Source of the DNA: Burkholderiales bacterium
GTDB lineage: Bacteria > Pseudomonadota > Gammaproteobacteria > Burkholderiales > Burkholderiaceae_C
Direction: 5' to 3'
Assembly (NCBI GenBank): GCA_947458895.1
Contig: CANHBY010000003.1
Coordinates: 1 to 14,522, forward strand
DNA: 14,522 bases
The translations under genes and the position numbers were made by a program. The notes under the pieces were generated by a model, which was not told the DNA's origin, made no database searches, and saw only the letters and a list, made by a program, of their open reading frames with translations. Shown piece after piece: positions 6,599 through 14,413 of this stretch; position 1 is the stretch's first letter; each line of letters starts with the position of its first letter.

Positions 6599-6627
6599 TT
6601 GACTCAGATCGGTCCAACTCATCACAG
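6599..6627 (+). promoter_or_regulatory. Possible weak internal promoter upstream of gspL
   Basis: TTGACT (6599-6604) matches the sigma-70 -35 consensus at five of six bases. Fifteen to seventeen bases further on there are only poor -10 candidates such as CATCAC (6620-6625). The 151-bp non-coding gap after the gspK hairpin is where an internal promoter for gspL-gspF would be expected, but the sequence support is thin. Confidence 0.2.
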
Positions 6628-6682
6628 TGCCCCACAGGATGCCTACAAACCATTTCAACCCCCAGCGGTAAGCCAGCCTCGC

Positions 6683-7948
6683 ATGTCTATTCTAGTCATC
6701 CAGCTCCCGCCCCGACAGCGGCTGCATGCCCATGGTCAGCGCCCCACGCCCGAACTTGACCCCGGTGCGCGTGAATACACTTATGCTGTCACGTCAGACG
6801 GCTTTGACCTGGTTTCGCACGGGCAATGCGCCGCGTCGCTGCTGCCCAAGGCCGATTCTGTCGTGGCCGTTTTGTCTGACGCCGACGTAGGCTGGCACCG
6901 CATTACTTTGCCCAAGGCTTCTGGCTCGCGCCTGGCCGCGGCCCTGGTGGGCGTGCTGGAAGAAGCCCTGCTCGATGATGCAGAAAATACGCTTCTCGCC
7001 ATAGCACCCCAAGCCACCGCAGGGCAACCCACTTGGATCGCGGCGGTGCACCTGACTTGGCTGAGCACCGAGTTGAGCGCTTTGGAGCAAGCCCATGTGT
7101 TTGTGCATCGCGTGGTGCCCCCCATCTGGCCCGATGAGGTGGCCTGCGGCCACTTCTGCGAGGTGGAGGACGCGCGAGGCAACACCCACATGACCCTGAG
7201 CTGGTCTGATTCCGAGGGCGTGGCCGTCATGAGCCTTTTGGGCAGCCTGCCCAGAAGACGGGTCCCTCGCCCCGGCCCACCTGGCACGCGCTGGACCACC
7301 ACACCCGGCGCAGCTGAGGCGGCAGAGCTTTGGCTCGGCACACCCATCAACGTGATGTCGACCCCGTTCCGGATGCTGCAAGCCTCGCGCACATTGTGGA
7401 ACATGCGCCAGTTCAGCCTGACTCGAAAGAATCAAGGCATGCGCGCAGCACGTGACATCTTGCGCCAGTTCATGACGCCCAACTGGCGGCCTGTGAGGGT
7501 GGGATTGGTGAGCTTGGTCTTGTTGCAAGTGGTTGGCCTGAATCTGTGGGCATGGCGTCAACAAGCCGAAATCAAGGCACGTGGGGAAATGATGACCCAT
7601 GTGCTCAAGTCCACATTTCCGCAAGTGCAGGCTGTTCTGGATGCCCCTGTACAGATGCAGCGTGAAGTGCAGGCCCTTCGCGCCGTGGCAGGCAAGCCGG
7701 GTGAAGGCGACCTCGAAACTTCGCTGCAGGCAGCAGCATCAGCATGGCCGGCAGACCGCCCTCAAGTCGACAACTTTCTCTATAAAGATGGGCGCTTGAG
7801 CTTGGCTGCGGCCGGTTGGAGCGATGATGAGTTGTCGCAGTTTCGTTCGCTGCTGGCGCCTGCGGGTTGGCAGGTGGAATCGAGTGAAGGTCGTGTGGTT
7901 CTAGCCCGCGGCACCCCCTCCAACCCAAGGCCAGGATCGAGCCGATGA
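6683..7948 (+). CDS. gspL: Type II secretion system protein GspL
   Basis: 421 aa from the ATG at 6683 (MSILVIQLPP). The frame stays open to a TTG at 6572, but those 37 extra codons look non-coding and GspL proteins begin with a beta strand like this one. The cytoplasmic actin-like domain covers about 1-265, with the recognisable VVAVLSDADVGWHRITLP near residues 60-77. One membrane helix follows (about 271-291, VGLVSLVLLQVVGLNLWAW), then a periplasmic ferredoxin-like domain (about 310-410). GspL recruits the ATPase GspE to the inner membrane through its cytoplasmic domain and pairs with GspM in the periplasm. The ribosome binding site is weak (GGTAAG about 10 bases upstream). The stop overlaps the gspM start (ATGA, 7945-7948). 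Confidence 0.88.
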   Translation: MSILVIQLPPRQRLHAHGQRPTPELDPGAREYTYAVTSDGFDLVSHGQCAASLLPKADSVVAVLSDADVGWHRITLPKASGSRLAAALVGVLEEALLDDAENTLLAIAPQATAGQPTWIAAVHLTWLSTELSALEQAHVFVHRVVPPIWPDEVACGHFCEVEDARGNTHMTLSWSDSEGVAVMSLLGSLPRRRVPRPGPPGTRWTTTPGAAEAAELWLGTPINVMSTPFRMLQASRTLWNMRQFSLTRKNQGMRAARDILRQFMTPNWRPVRVGLVSLVLLQVVGLNLWAWRQQAEIKARGEMMTHVLKSTFPQVQAVLDAPVQMQREVQALRAVAGKPGEGDLETSLQAAASAWPADRPQVDNFLYKDGRLSLAAAGWSDDELSQFRSLLAPAGWQVESSEGRVVLARGTPSNPRPGSSR

Positions 7949-8457
7949 GTTCTTCTCAACCCTCAACAAGCAGCCTCAACGGCATTCAGGCCGAACTGCG
8001 CGAACGTTGGCAGGCACTGGGCGGACAAGAGCGCCGAGCCCTCTTGCTGGCGGCGGCGGTTGCCGGACTTTTCCTCTTCTGGATCTTGGCCCTTCAACCC
8101 GCCTGGCGAACCATTAACAAAGCACCCGACACGCTCAACCGCCTGGACACGCAATTGCAAGACATGCGTGGCCTCGCCCAGGAAAGCCAAGAGCTTCGAG
8201 GTGTTTCGCCTGTGTCTACCACCCAGGCCATCGCCTCGCTTCAATCGGCTACCGACCGGCTCGGCAACCAAGGCCGCATCTCCATTCAAGCAGACCGCGC
8301 CACACTCACCCTCAGCAACGTCAGCCCTGACGCTTTGAAAGACTGGCTCAGCGAGGCTCGCAGTGCTGCGCGGGCTCGGCCCATGGAGGCTCAACTCAAT
8401 CGTTCCAACGCGGGTTACTCGGGAACGATCCTGCTTGTTTTTGGAGGAGCGCCATGA
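7945..8457 (+). CDS. gspM: Type II secretion system protein GspM
   Basis: 170 aa bitopic inner-membrane protein. A cytoplasmic tail with WQALGGQERRALLL leads into one membrane helix (about 32-50), then a coiled-coil-like stretch (about 60-85) and a small periplasmic ferredoxin-like domain ending GYSGTILLVFGG. GspM partners GspL and stabilises the inner-membrane platform. It overlaps gspL by four bases at ATGA and overlaps gspN in the same way (8454-8457), so the three are translationally coupled. Sequence conservation in the family is low, and the assignment rests on topology and position. Confidence 0.88.
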   Translation: MSSSQPSTSSLNGIQAELRERWQALGGQERRALLLAAAVAGLFLFWILALQPAWRTINKAPDTLNRLDTQLQDMRGLAQESQELRGVSPVSTTQAIASLQSATDRLGNQGRISIQADRATLTLSNVSPDALKDWLSEARSAARARPMEAQLNRSNAGYSGTILLVFGGAP

Positions 8458-9344
8458 GGTTTTTGCGACGAGCTCAGCCACGCTGGGCACCCACCGAATC
8501 CAGCCTTGAATGGCAAGACTCGACCCTCGCCGAGATCGCGTGGGACAAGTCCCGTGGCGCGGGTCGTCGTTGGGGCATTGCAGGTGCTGTGCTGGGCGCC
8601 TTGGTGGGCTTGGTGGCTTTTGCGCCAGCCAGTTGGTTGGTGCAGGGTCTGGCGTCTGCCACAAGTCAGTATGTGATCCTGGCCGACGCCAGGGGAACCG
8701 TTTGGGATGGCAACGCGGTGCTCCTCTTGACCGGCGGACCCGGCAGCCGAGACGCCAGCGCACTGCCTGGGCGACTGAAGTGGAACATTGGGCTGCACAA
8801 GCTGGGCCTGGAAATACGAGCTTCGCAGGATTGCTGCCTGAACGGGCAGGTGGCCCTGCAAGTCACACCAGGCTGGGGGCGCGTGAAGATCAGCCTGGTA
8901 CCGCCGGCGGCTGGTTGGGTGGGGCAATGGCCGAGTTCCTGGCTCTCTGGCCTGGGAACACCCTGGAACACCCTTCAGCTGGAGGGCAAAGTACGCCTGA
9001 GCTCGCCAGGCTTGAGCTTTGAGTCGGTGCAGGGTCGCTGGCTCGTCACGGGCCAGGCCGACATGGACCTGACAGACATCTCGTCTCGCCTTTCAACCCG
9101 TCGCCCTATGGGCAGCTATCACCTCTCTGTGACCGGCGACGGCGGCAGCAACGGTGGGCCTGCGCTCACGCTGACCACACAAACGGGCGCGTTGCAACTC
9201 AACGGCACAGGCACGTGGGGTGTCAATGGCCTGAGCTTCCGCGGTGAAGCCACTTCCCGCGAGGAAGACCAGGCTGCCCTGCAGAACCTGCTCAACATCA
9301 TCGGGCGACGCGATGGCGCGCGCTCAGTCATTTCGATCGGATAA
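8454..9344 (+). CDS. gspN: Type II secretion system protein GspN
   Basis: 296 aa. About 40 N-terminal cytoplasmic residues precede one membrane helix (about 40-57) and a beta-rich periplasmic domain. Family marks are FAPASWL (55-61), ADARGTVWDGNAVL (77-90), PGRLKWNIGLHKLGL (about 104-118) and a C-terminal GRRDGARSVISIG. GspN occurs in only some T2SSs and its precise role is unresolved. It is thought to be an accessory envelope component associated with the C/L/M platform. The start overlaps gspM at ATGA, and gspD begins 2 bp after the stop with GGATAAG as its ribosome binding site. Confidence 0.9.
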   Translation: MRFLRRAQPRWAPTESSLEWQDSTLAEIAWDKSRGAGRRWGIAGAVLGALVGLVAFAPASWLVQGLASATSQYVILADARGTVWDGNAVLLLTGGPGSRDASALPGRLKWNIGLHKLGLEIRASQDCCLNGQVALQVTPGWGRVKISLVPPAAGWVGQWPSSWLSGLGTPWNTLQLEGKVRLSSPGLSFESVQGRWLVTGQADMDLTDISSRLSTRRPMGSYHLSVTGDGGSNGGPALTLTTQTGALQLNGTGTWGVNGLSFRGEATSREEDQAALQNLLNIIGRRDGARSVISIG

Positions 9345-9346
9345 GC

Positions 9347-11500
9347 ATGAAAACGCTCTCACCCTTGACACACAGACCGCCCCGCGCAGCCCATGCACTG
9401 CTGGCCAGCCTGCTTTGTGTGAGCTTGGGTGTCCCGCCGGGTGCCTTTGCGCAAACTGATCCCGACCAACGCCCTTCGCAAACCAGCAAGCGGTTTCGCG
9501 GCGAGCCCGTGACGCTCAACTTCGTGGATGCCGACATCGAAGGCGTGACGCGCGCCATGGGTGCCATCCTGAAGCAGCAGTTCATCGTCGACCCTCGTGT
9601 CAGAGGCAACATCACGGTTTACAGCGATCAACCCCTGACGCCCCGCGAGGCCTACCTGAATTACCTTGCCGCTTTGCGCGGGCTGGGCTTTACCGTGGTC
9701 GAGGCGGGCGGGCTGTTCAAGGTGGTGCCAGAGGCCGATGCCAAACTGCAAACTGGCAGTGTCTCGGTGGGTGAAGTCACGCGTCGAGGCGACCAGATCC
9801 TGACGCAAATTTTCACGCTCAACTACGAAAACGCCAACAACTTGGTGGCGGTGCTGCGCCCCCTAATCAGCCCCAACAACACCATCAATGTGAACCCGGG
9901 CAACAACTCGCTCGTGGTCACCGACTATGCCGACAACCTTCAGCGCATTGCCAAGATCATTGCCACCATGGATGTGGCCACCTCAGGCGATGTCGAGGTC
10001 ATCAACCTCAAACATGCTGTTGCTTCTGACATTGCCGCCTTGGTACAGAAGATGTCGGAATCTTCAGCCACCCCTGGTGCCAGCCCCGGGGGGCCCTCTG
10101 CCGCGGTGATGGTGGACACTCGCAGCAATTCGCTTCTGGTCAAGGTGGCCAACCCGGCCCGGCTGGCCTCCATCCGCAACCTCGTGGCCAAGCTCGATCA
10201 GCCCATGCAGGGCAGCGGTGGGATGATGGGCAATATCTGGGTGGTGTATCTGAAAAATGCAGATGCCACCAAACTGGCGTCAGTGCTGCGTGCAGCGTTT
10301 TCGGCCACCACACAGGGTGCAGCCGGTGGTGGTACCGGCAGCACCCCCTCGGCAACACCCAGCCCCACCGCCATGACCTCTGCAGGTCAAAACCCGACCA
10401 CCGCACCTGTCAGCGCTTCGGCAGGCCCTTCAACAGGCGGCTTCATTCAGGCCGACCCCACCACCAACTCCTTGATCATCACGGCGCCCGAGCCTCTGTA
10501 CCGGCAGCTTCGTGCCGTGATCGACCAACTCGACTCACGCCGTGCTCAGGTCTACATCGAGTCAATGATCGTCAAGGTCGACGCCAAAAAGGCGGCCGAG
10601 TTTGGCTTCCAATGGCAGGGTCTTTTGGGCAAAAAGGGTGACAACACTCTTTTGGTGGCCGGCACCAACTTTCCCGGCGCCAACAACATCATCAACCTGT
10701 CAACTGCCGCTGGCAGTGGCACACCCGTGGCGCCTGGCAATGGGCTCAATGTGGGCATCGTTCGCAATTTCGGTGGGGTTTACACACTGGCCTCACTGGC
10801 CCAGTTCCTTGAATCGAACACCTCAGCCGATATTCTCTCAACACCCAATCTCGTGTCGTTAGACAACGAAGAAGCCAAGATCGTGATCGGCCAAAACGTG
10901 CCCTTCATCACCGGCTCCTTCACGAACACGGGTGGCAGTGGAAGCGGCGCCACCAACCCCTTCCAGACCATTGAACGCAAAGACGTGGGGCTGACGCTTC
11001 GAGTCAAACCGCAAATCGGCGAAGGTGGCACGGTACGCATGACGATCTACCAGGAGAGCTCTGCCGTCTTGAAAGAGCTCACCTCTGCCGCAGGCCCCAC
11101 CACCGACAAAAGCTCTATTGAGACCACCGTGGTGGTCGATGATGGCCAAATCATGGTGCTCGGTGGCCTGCTCAAAGATGAATACAGCGGCGGCTCCACC
11201 AAGGTGCCGGGATTAGGGGATATCCCCCTGGTCGGCTCGCTCTTCCGTAGTGACAGCCGGGAGCGCACCAAAACCAACCTGATGGTCTTCCTGCGGCCGG
11301 TGGTCATTCGCACCCAAGAAGCAGCCAACAGCCTCACCATCGACCGCTACGACATCATCCGGGCCAAACAACAAGATATTCAGCCCAAACCGAGTGCAGT
11401 GATTCCCATCAACGAGGCACCCGTGCTGCCCGAGCGGCCAGCCATCAGGCCCGACCCCAGCCCGGCGCCCAGCGACCCAGATCCTCTTATCAACCGCTAA
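9347..11500 (+). CDS. gspD: Type II secretion system secretin GspD
   Basis: 717 aa outer-membrane secretin, which forms the multimeric gated channel for folded exoproteins. A Sec signal peptide covers about 1-35 (AFA|QTDP). The periplasmic domains run N0 (about 52-125, [18 protein letters not shown]), N1 (about 153-212, [19 protein letters not shown]), N2 (about 215-288) and N3 (about 296-400). N3 is split by a Gly/Ser/Thr/Pro-rich linker at 319-366. The secretin beta-barrel domain (about 400-655) contains [33 protein letters not shown] and the closing signature [15 protein letters not shown] (620-634). The Pro-rich tail (about 680-717) does not look like a classical pilotin-binding S domain. 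The gene sits after gspN rather than at the head of the operon. Confidence 0.97.
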   Translation: MKTLSPLTHRPPRAAHALLASLLCVSLGVPPGAFAQTDPDQRPSQTSKRFRGEPVTLNFVDADIEGVTRAMGAILKQQFIVDPRVRGNITVYSDQPLTPREAYLNYLAALRGLGFTVVEAGGLFKVVPEADAKLQTGSVSVGEVTRRGDQILTQIFTLNYENANNLVAVLRPLISPNNTINVNPGNNSLVVTDYADNLQRIAKIIATMDVATSGDVEVINLKHAVASDIAALVQKMSESSATPGASPGGPSAAVMVDTRSNSLLVKVANPARLASIRNLVAKLDQPMQGSGGMMGNIWVVYLKNADATKLASVLRAAFSATTQGAAGGGTGSTPSATPSPTAMTSAGQNPTTAPVSASAGPSTGGFIQADPTTNSLIITAPEPLYRQLRAVIDQLDSRRAQVYIESMIVKVDAKKAAEFGFQWQGLLGKKGDNTLLVAGTNFPGANNIINLSTAAGSGTPVAPGNGLNVGIVRNFGGVYTLASLAQFLESNTSADILSTPNLVSLDNEEAKIVIGQNVPFITGSFTNTGGSGSGATNPFQTIERKDVGLTLRVKPQIGEGGTVRMTIYQESSAVLKELTSAAGPTTDKSSIETTVVVDDGQIMVLGGLLKDEYSGGSTKVPGLGDIPLVGSLFRSDSRERTKTNLMVFLRPVVIRTQEAANSLTIDRYDIIRAKQQDIQPKPSAVIPINEAPVLPERPAIRPDPSPAPSDPDPLINR

Positions 11501-11517
11501 CCCGCGAGACTCGCCCC

Positions 11518-12942
11518 ATGGGCATACGTCACCCTCTGCCCTATAGCTTTGCCAAGGCGCACACACTCTTGCTGGAAAACGACGGCGAGCGAATGGTGCT
11601 GTGGGCCCCTGACACGGTGCCGCTGAGCACCCTGAGCGAAGTCACTCGCCTCTATGAGGTCGACATATTGGAGTACGAGGCTGCCAGCACACTGGCCGAC
11701 CGCATCGCCGTCGTATATGCCGGCAGCGAGTCCAGCGCGGCCACGGTGGTCGGCGAAGTGGAAAGCGCGGTCGATCTGTCTCGGATGATGCAAGAATTGC
11801 CCGCCATTGAAGACCTGCTGGAGGCCTCCAACGACGCGCCCATCATCCGCATGCTCAATGCGCTGCTGACCCAGGCCGCCAAAGACGGCGCCTCTGACAT
11901 TCACATTGAGCCCTATGAGCGCAGCAGCTCGGTGCGCTTCAGGGTGGATGGGGCCCTGCGTGAAGTGGTGCAGCCGAACAAGGCGCTGCATGCCGCACTG
12001 ATTTCTCGTCTGAAGATCATGGCCGAACTCGACATCGCCGAAAAGCGTATGCCTCAAGACGGCCGCATTTCATTGCGCATTGGCGGCCGAGCCGTTGATG
12101 TGCGCGTCTCGACCCTGCCCTCTTCGCATGGCGAGCGCGCTGTGCTGCGGCTGCTCGACAAAGGTGAATCGAAGTTCACGCTGGAGGGCCTGGGCATGAG
12201 CGGCGACACGCTCGAGAACTTCAAGCACCTAGTTCATCAGCCTCACGGCATCGTCCTGGTGACCGGGCCCACAGGCTCCGGCAAAACCACCACGCTTTAC
12301 GCCTCGCTGGGCCAGGTGGATGTCAGCACAACCAACGTGCTCACCGTCGAAGACCCGGTCGAATATGAACTGCCTGGCATTGGCCAAACACAGGTTAACC
12401 CCAAAATCGACCTGACCTTCGCCAAAGCCCTGCGGGCCATCCTGCGGCAAGACCCGGACGTCATCATGATCGGTGAAATCCGCGATTTCGAAACCGCACA
12501 AATCGCCATCCAAGCCTCGCTCACAGGCCACTTGGTGCTGGCCACGCTGCACACCAATGATGCGCCAAGCGCCGTCACCCGCCTGACCGACATGGGCGTC
12601 GAGCCCTTCTTGCTGAGCTCCAGCCTGCTGGGCGTGCTCGCGCAGCGATTGGTGCGCAAGCTCTGCCCCCACTGCACGCGCCAAGATGCAGCCTGGGGCC
12701 GCTACCATCCGGTAGGGTGCCCTGAATGCGGCAACACCGGCTATAAAGGCCGCACAGGCGTCTATGAGCTCATGGTGGCGAATGACAATGTTCGCTCACT
12801 CATCCATGCACGCGCCTCAGAAGCCCAGGTTCGAGAGGCCGCCGGCAAGTCCGGTCTGCGCTCCATGCGCGAAGACGGTGAACGACTGGTCCAGCAAGGC
12901 ATCACCTCACTGGAAGAAGTTTTGCGCGTCACCCGAGACTGA
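11518..12942 (+). CDS. gspE: Type II secretion ATPase GspE
   Basis: 474 aa cytoplasmic hexameric AAA+-like ATPase that powers pseudopilus assembly. An N-terminal domain (about 1-95, [16 protein letters not shown]) that binds GspL is followed by [11 protein letters not shown] (124-134), an Asp box with [18 protein letters not shown] (about 196-213), Walker A GPTGSGKT (250-257, Lys256), Walker [13 protein letters not shown] (312-323) and a His box [13 protein letters not shown] (336-348). A zinc-binding tetracysteine module follows, C383-x2-C386-x14-C401-x2-C404, whose middle spacer is shorter than in enterobacterial GspE. All catalytic residues are present. It follows gspD by 17 bp with only a weak ribosome binding site. 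Confidence 0.97.
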   Translation: MGIRHPLPYSFAKAHTLLLENDGERMVLWAPDTVPLSTLSEVTRLYEVDILEYEAASTLADRIAVVYAGSESSAATVVGEVESAVDLSRMMQELPAIEDLLEASNDAPIIRMLNALLTQAAKDGASDIHIEPYERSSSVRFRVDGALREVVQPNKALHAALISRLKIMAELDIAEKRMPQDGRISLRIGGRAVDVRVSTLPSSHGERAVLRLLDKGESKFTLEGLGMSGDTLENFKHLVHQPHGIVLVTGPTGSGKTTTLYASLGQVDVSTTNVLTVEDPVEYELPGIGQTQVNPKIDLTFAKALRAILRQDPDVIMIGEIRDFETAQIAIQASLTGHLVLATLHTNDAPSAVTRLTDMGVEPFLLSSSLLGVLAQRLVRKLCPHCTRQDAAWGRYHPVGCPECGNTGYKGRTGVYELMVANDNVRSLIHARASEAQVREAAGKSGLRSMREDGERLVQQGITSLEEVLRVTRD

Positions 12943-12965
12943 TCGCCGCCGACCACCAAGCCGCC

Positions 12966-14177
12966 ATGCCTGCTTACAAATTTGAAGCCCTGAATGCCGC
13001 CGGCAAAACCACCTCCGGGCTGCTAGAGGCCGATAACGCCAAGGCCGCACGCTCGCAGCTGCGCGCCCAGTCGCTGGTGCCGATGTCCGTGACGCCGGTC
13101 TCCGCAGCCCAGACCGGCTCATCAGCCAGCTTTAAACGCCGCGTTTTCAGCGCCACCGGCTTGGCCGTCTGGACACGCCAACTGGCAGGCCTGGTTGGCA
13201 GTGGCCTGCCCCTGGAACGAGCCCTGACCGCCCTGAGCGACGAGGCTGACGCCCCCACAGAGCGTGAGCTCGTGGCCCACCTGCGCGCAGAGGTCAATGC
13301 CGGTGCCGCCTTCGCGCAGGCGTTGTCCACCGCGCCTCGTGAGTTCGATGCGGTCTACTGCGGTGTGGTCGCAGCAGGTGAACAAAGCGGCGCCCTGGGC
13401 CGCGTGCTGGAGCGATTAGCCGACGACCTCGAAGAACAACAAGCGCTGCGCAGCAAGCTCATCGCTGCGTCGTTGTATCCAGCCATTGTGTCCTTGATCG
13501 CTGTGCTGATCGTGGTGTTCCTGGTCACCTATGTGGTGCCCCAAGTGGCCTCGGTTTTCGCCAGCTCCAAGCGCGCCCTGCCCACCCTCACCGTGGCCAT
13601 GCTGTCCATCAGCGCCTTTCTGCGCAGCTATGGCTGGCTGGTGCTGTTGGCGCTGGTTGGCGCAAGTGGCGCGCTCTCTTTCATGCTGCGCAACGAAAGC
13701 TTCCGCGAGCGCTTTGACGCTGCATGGCTGCAGCTGCCCTTGGTGGGCCGCCTGGCCAGAGGCTACAACGCAGCACGCTTTGCAGGCACCCTGGCCATGC
13801 TGGCCGGCGCGGGGGTGCCGATTCTGAAATCGGTGCAAGCCGCCGCCGAAACCCTCTCTAACCGCGCCATGCGTGCCGACGCCATGGCGGCCTTGGTCCA
13901 GGTCCGCGAAGGAGCCCCCCTGGCCTCCGCCCTCGCCGGCAAAAAACGCTTCCCTGGCCTGCTCGCCATGTTTGCACGTTTAGGCGAACAAACCGGCAAA
14001 CTGCCCGCGATGTTGGAGCGCGCAGCCAAACAACTGTCAGGTGAAGTCCAACGCCGAGCCATGCATTTGGCCACCATCCTCGAGCCCCTGCTCATCGTCA
14101 CCATGGGCGTCATCGTGATGCTGATCGTGCTGGCGGTTTTGCTGCCGATCATTCAGATGAATACTTGGGTCAAATAG
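12966..14177 (+). CDS. gspF: Type II secretion inner-membrane platform protein GspF
   Basis: 403 aa polytopic protein, the usual length for GspF. N-terminal AYKFEALNAAGKTTSG (3-18) is typical of the family. Two homologous cytoplasmic GspF domains lie at about 67-190 (RQLAGLVGSGLPLERAL, AAGEQSGALGRVLERLA) and 267-395 (FAGTLAMLAGAGVPIL, RLGEQTGKLPAMLERAA). Membrane helices fall at about 171-192, 221-240 and 374-396, and the protein ends LLPIIQMNTWVK, a normal terminus, so the gene is complete. GspF lies under the pseudopilus and couples it to GspE and GspL. It is the last gene of the operon (23 bp after gspE). No intrinsic terminator is visible after it. Confidence 0.96.
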   Translation: MPAYKFEALNAAGKTTSGLLEADNAKAARSQLRAQSLVPMSVTPVSAAQTGSSASFKRRVFSATGLAVWTRQLAGLVGSGLPLERALTALSDEADAPTERELVAHLRAEVNAGAAFAQALSTAPREFDAVYCGVVAAGEQSGALGRVLERLADDLEEQQALRSKLIAASLYPAIVSLIAVLIVVFLVTYVVPQVASVFASSKRALPTLTVAMLSISAFLRSYGWLVLLALVGASGALSFMLRNESFRERFDAAWLQLPLVGRLARGYNAARFAGTLAMLAGAGVPILKSVQAAAETLSNRAMRADAMAALVQVREGAPLASALAGKKRFPGLLAMFARLGEQTGKLPAMLERAAKQLSGEVQRRAMHLATILEPLLIVTMGVIVMLIVLAVLLPIIQMNTWVK

Positions 14178-14238
14178 GCGGAGCTGGCGGGGCGGAGGGG
14201 TCGACTGGATGGCGCGGTTTGTGCTCAGCGCGGCTTTG
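14178..14238. other. Short spacer between gspF and the mobile-element debris
   Basis: About 60 bp with no gene, promoter or T-run terminator that I can support. A 6-bp stem (CGCGGC at 14229-14234, GCCGCG at 14239-14244) straddles its right border but has no T-run on either strand. Confidence 0.4.
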
Positions 14239-14413
14239 GCCGCGGAAGTCTTGCAGCATGTGGGGATGATGTGGCGAGCATGTTCACCCGCGCGGCTGCG
14301 GGCGAATTGATAGATCACGGCTTTGTCGCTCGTGCACAGGTCGCTGGTGCAGTAGACCCAGGCATAGGCCTGATGAGTCTTGCCGGCGCCGGGGTCGAGC
14401 AACTTGATCGGAG
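14239..14413 (-). pseudogene. IS66-family transposase fragment, frameshifted and truncated
   Basis: Read leftward from the intron junction, the translation PIKLLDPGAGKTHQAYAW followed by VIYQFARSRAGEHARHII matches the core of IS66 TnpC transposases, where xVLDPGxGKT and the SRSGEHAR-like segment follow the DETP motif. After HII (about 14265) the frame is lost. The next frame gives HMLQDFRG (14262-14239), which continues the family pattern, so one frameshift is likely. The rest of the DDE domain, with its CDGYAGY-like motif, is missing before gspF is reached. The 5' part of the gene, if kept, lies beyond the intron outside the window. This is a dead remnant. Confidence 0.75.

Noticed and set aside
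6572..6682. N-terminal extension of GspL from a TTG at 6572
   Set aside because: The extra residues are unlike any GspL start, and the ATG at 6683 opens the typical first beta strand. The extension is just an open stretch in the intergenic gap.
6794..7624. Long minus-strand open frame (276 aa) antisense to gspL
   Set aside because: It is a shadow of gspL with His/Cys/Gln-rich translation, no family resemblance and no ribosome binding site.
7963..8763. Long minus-strand open frame (266 aa) antisense to gspM and gspN
   Set aside because: It lies fully opposite two well-supported coupled genes, has no recognisable domain and has the Arg/Pro/Ser-rich composition of shadow frames.
14229..14244. 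CGCGGC-TTTG-GCCGCG hairpin as the gsp operon terminator
   Set aside because: There is no T-run on either side. The right arm lies inside the IS66 fragment.
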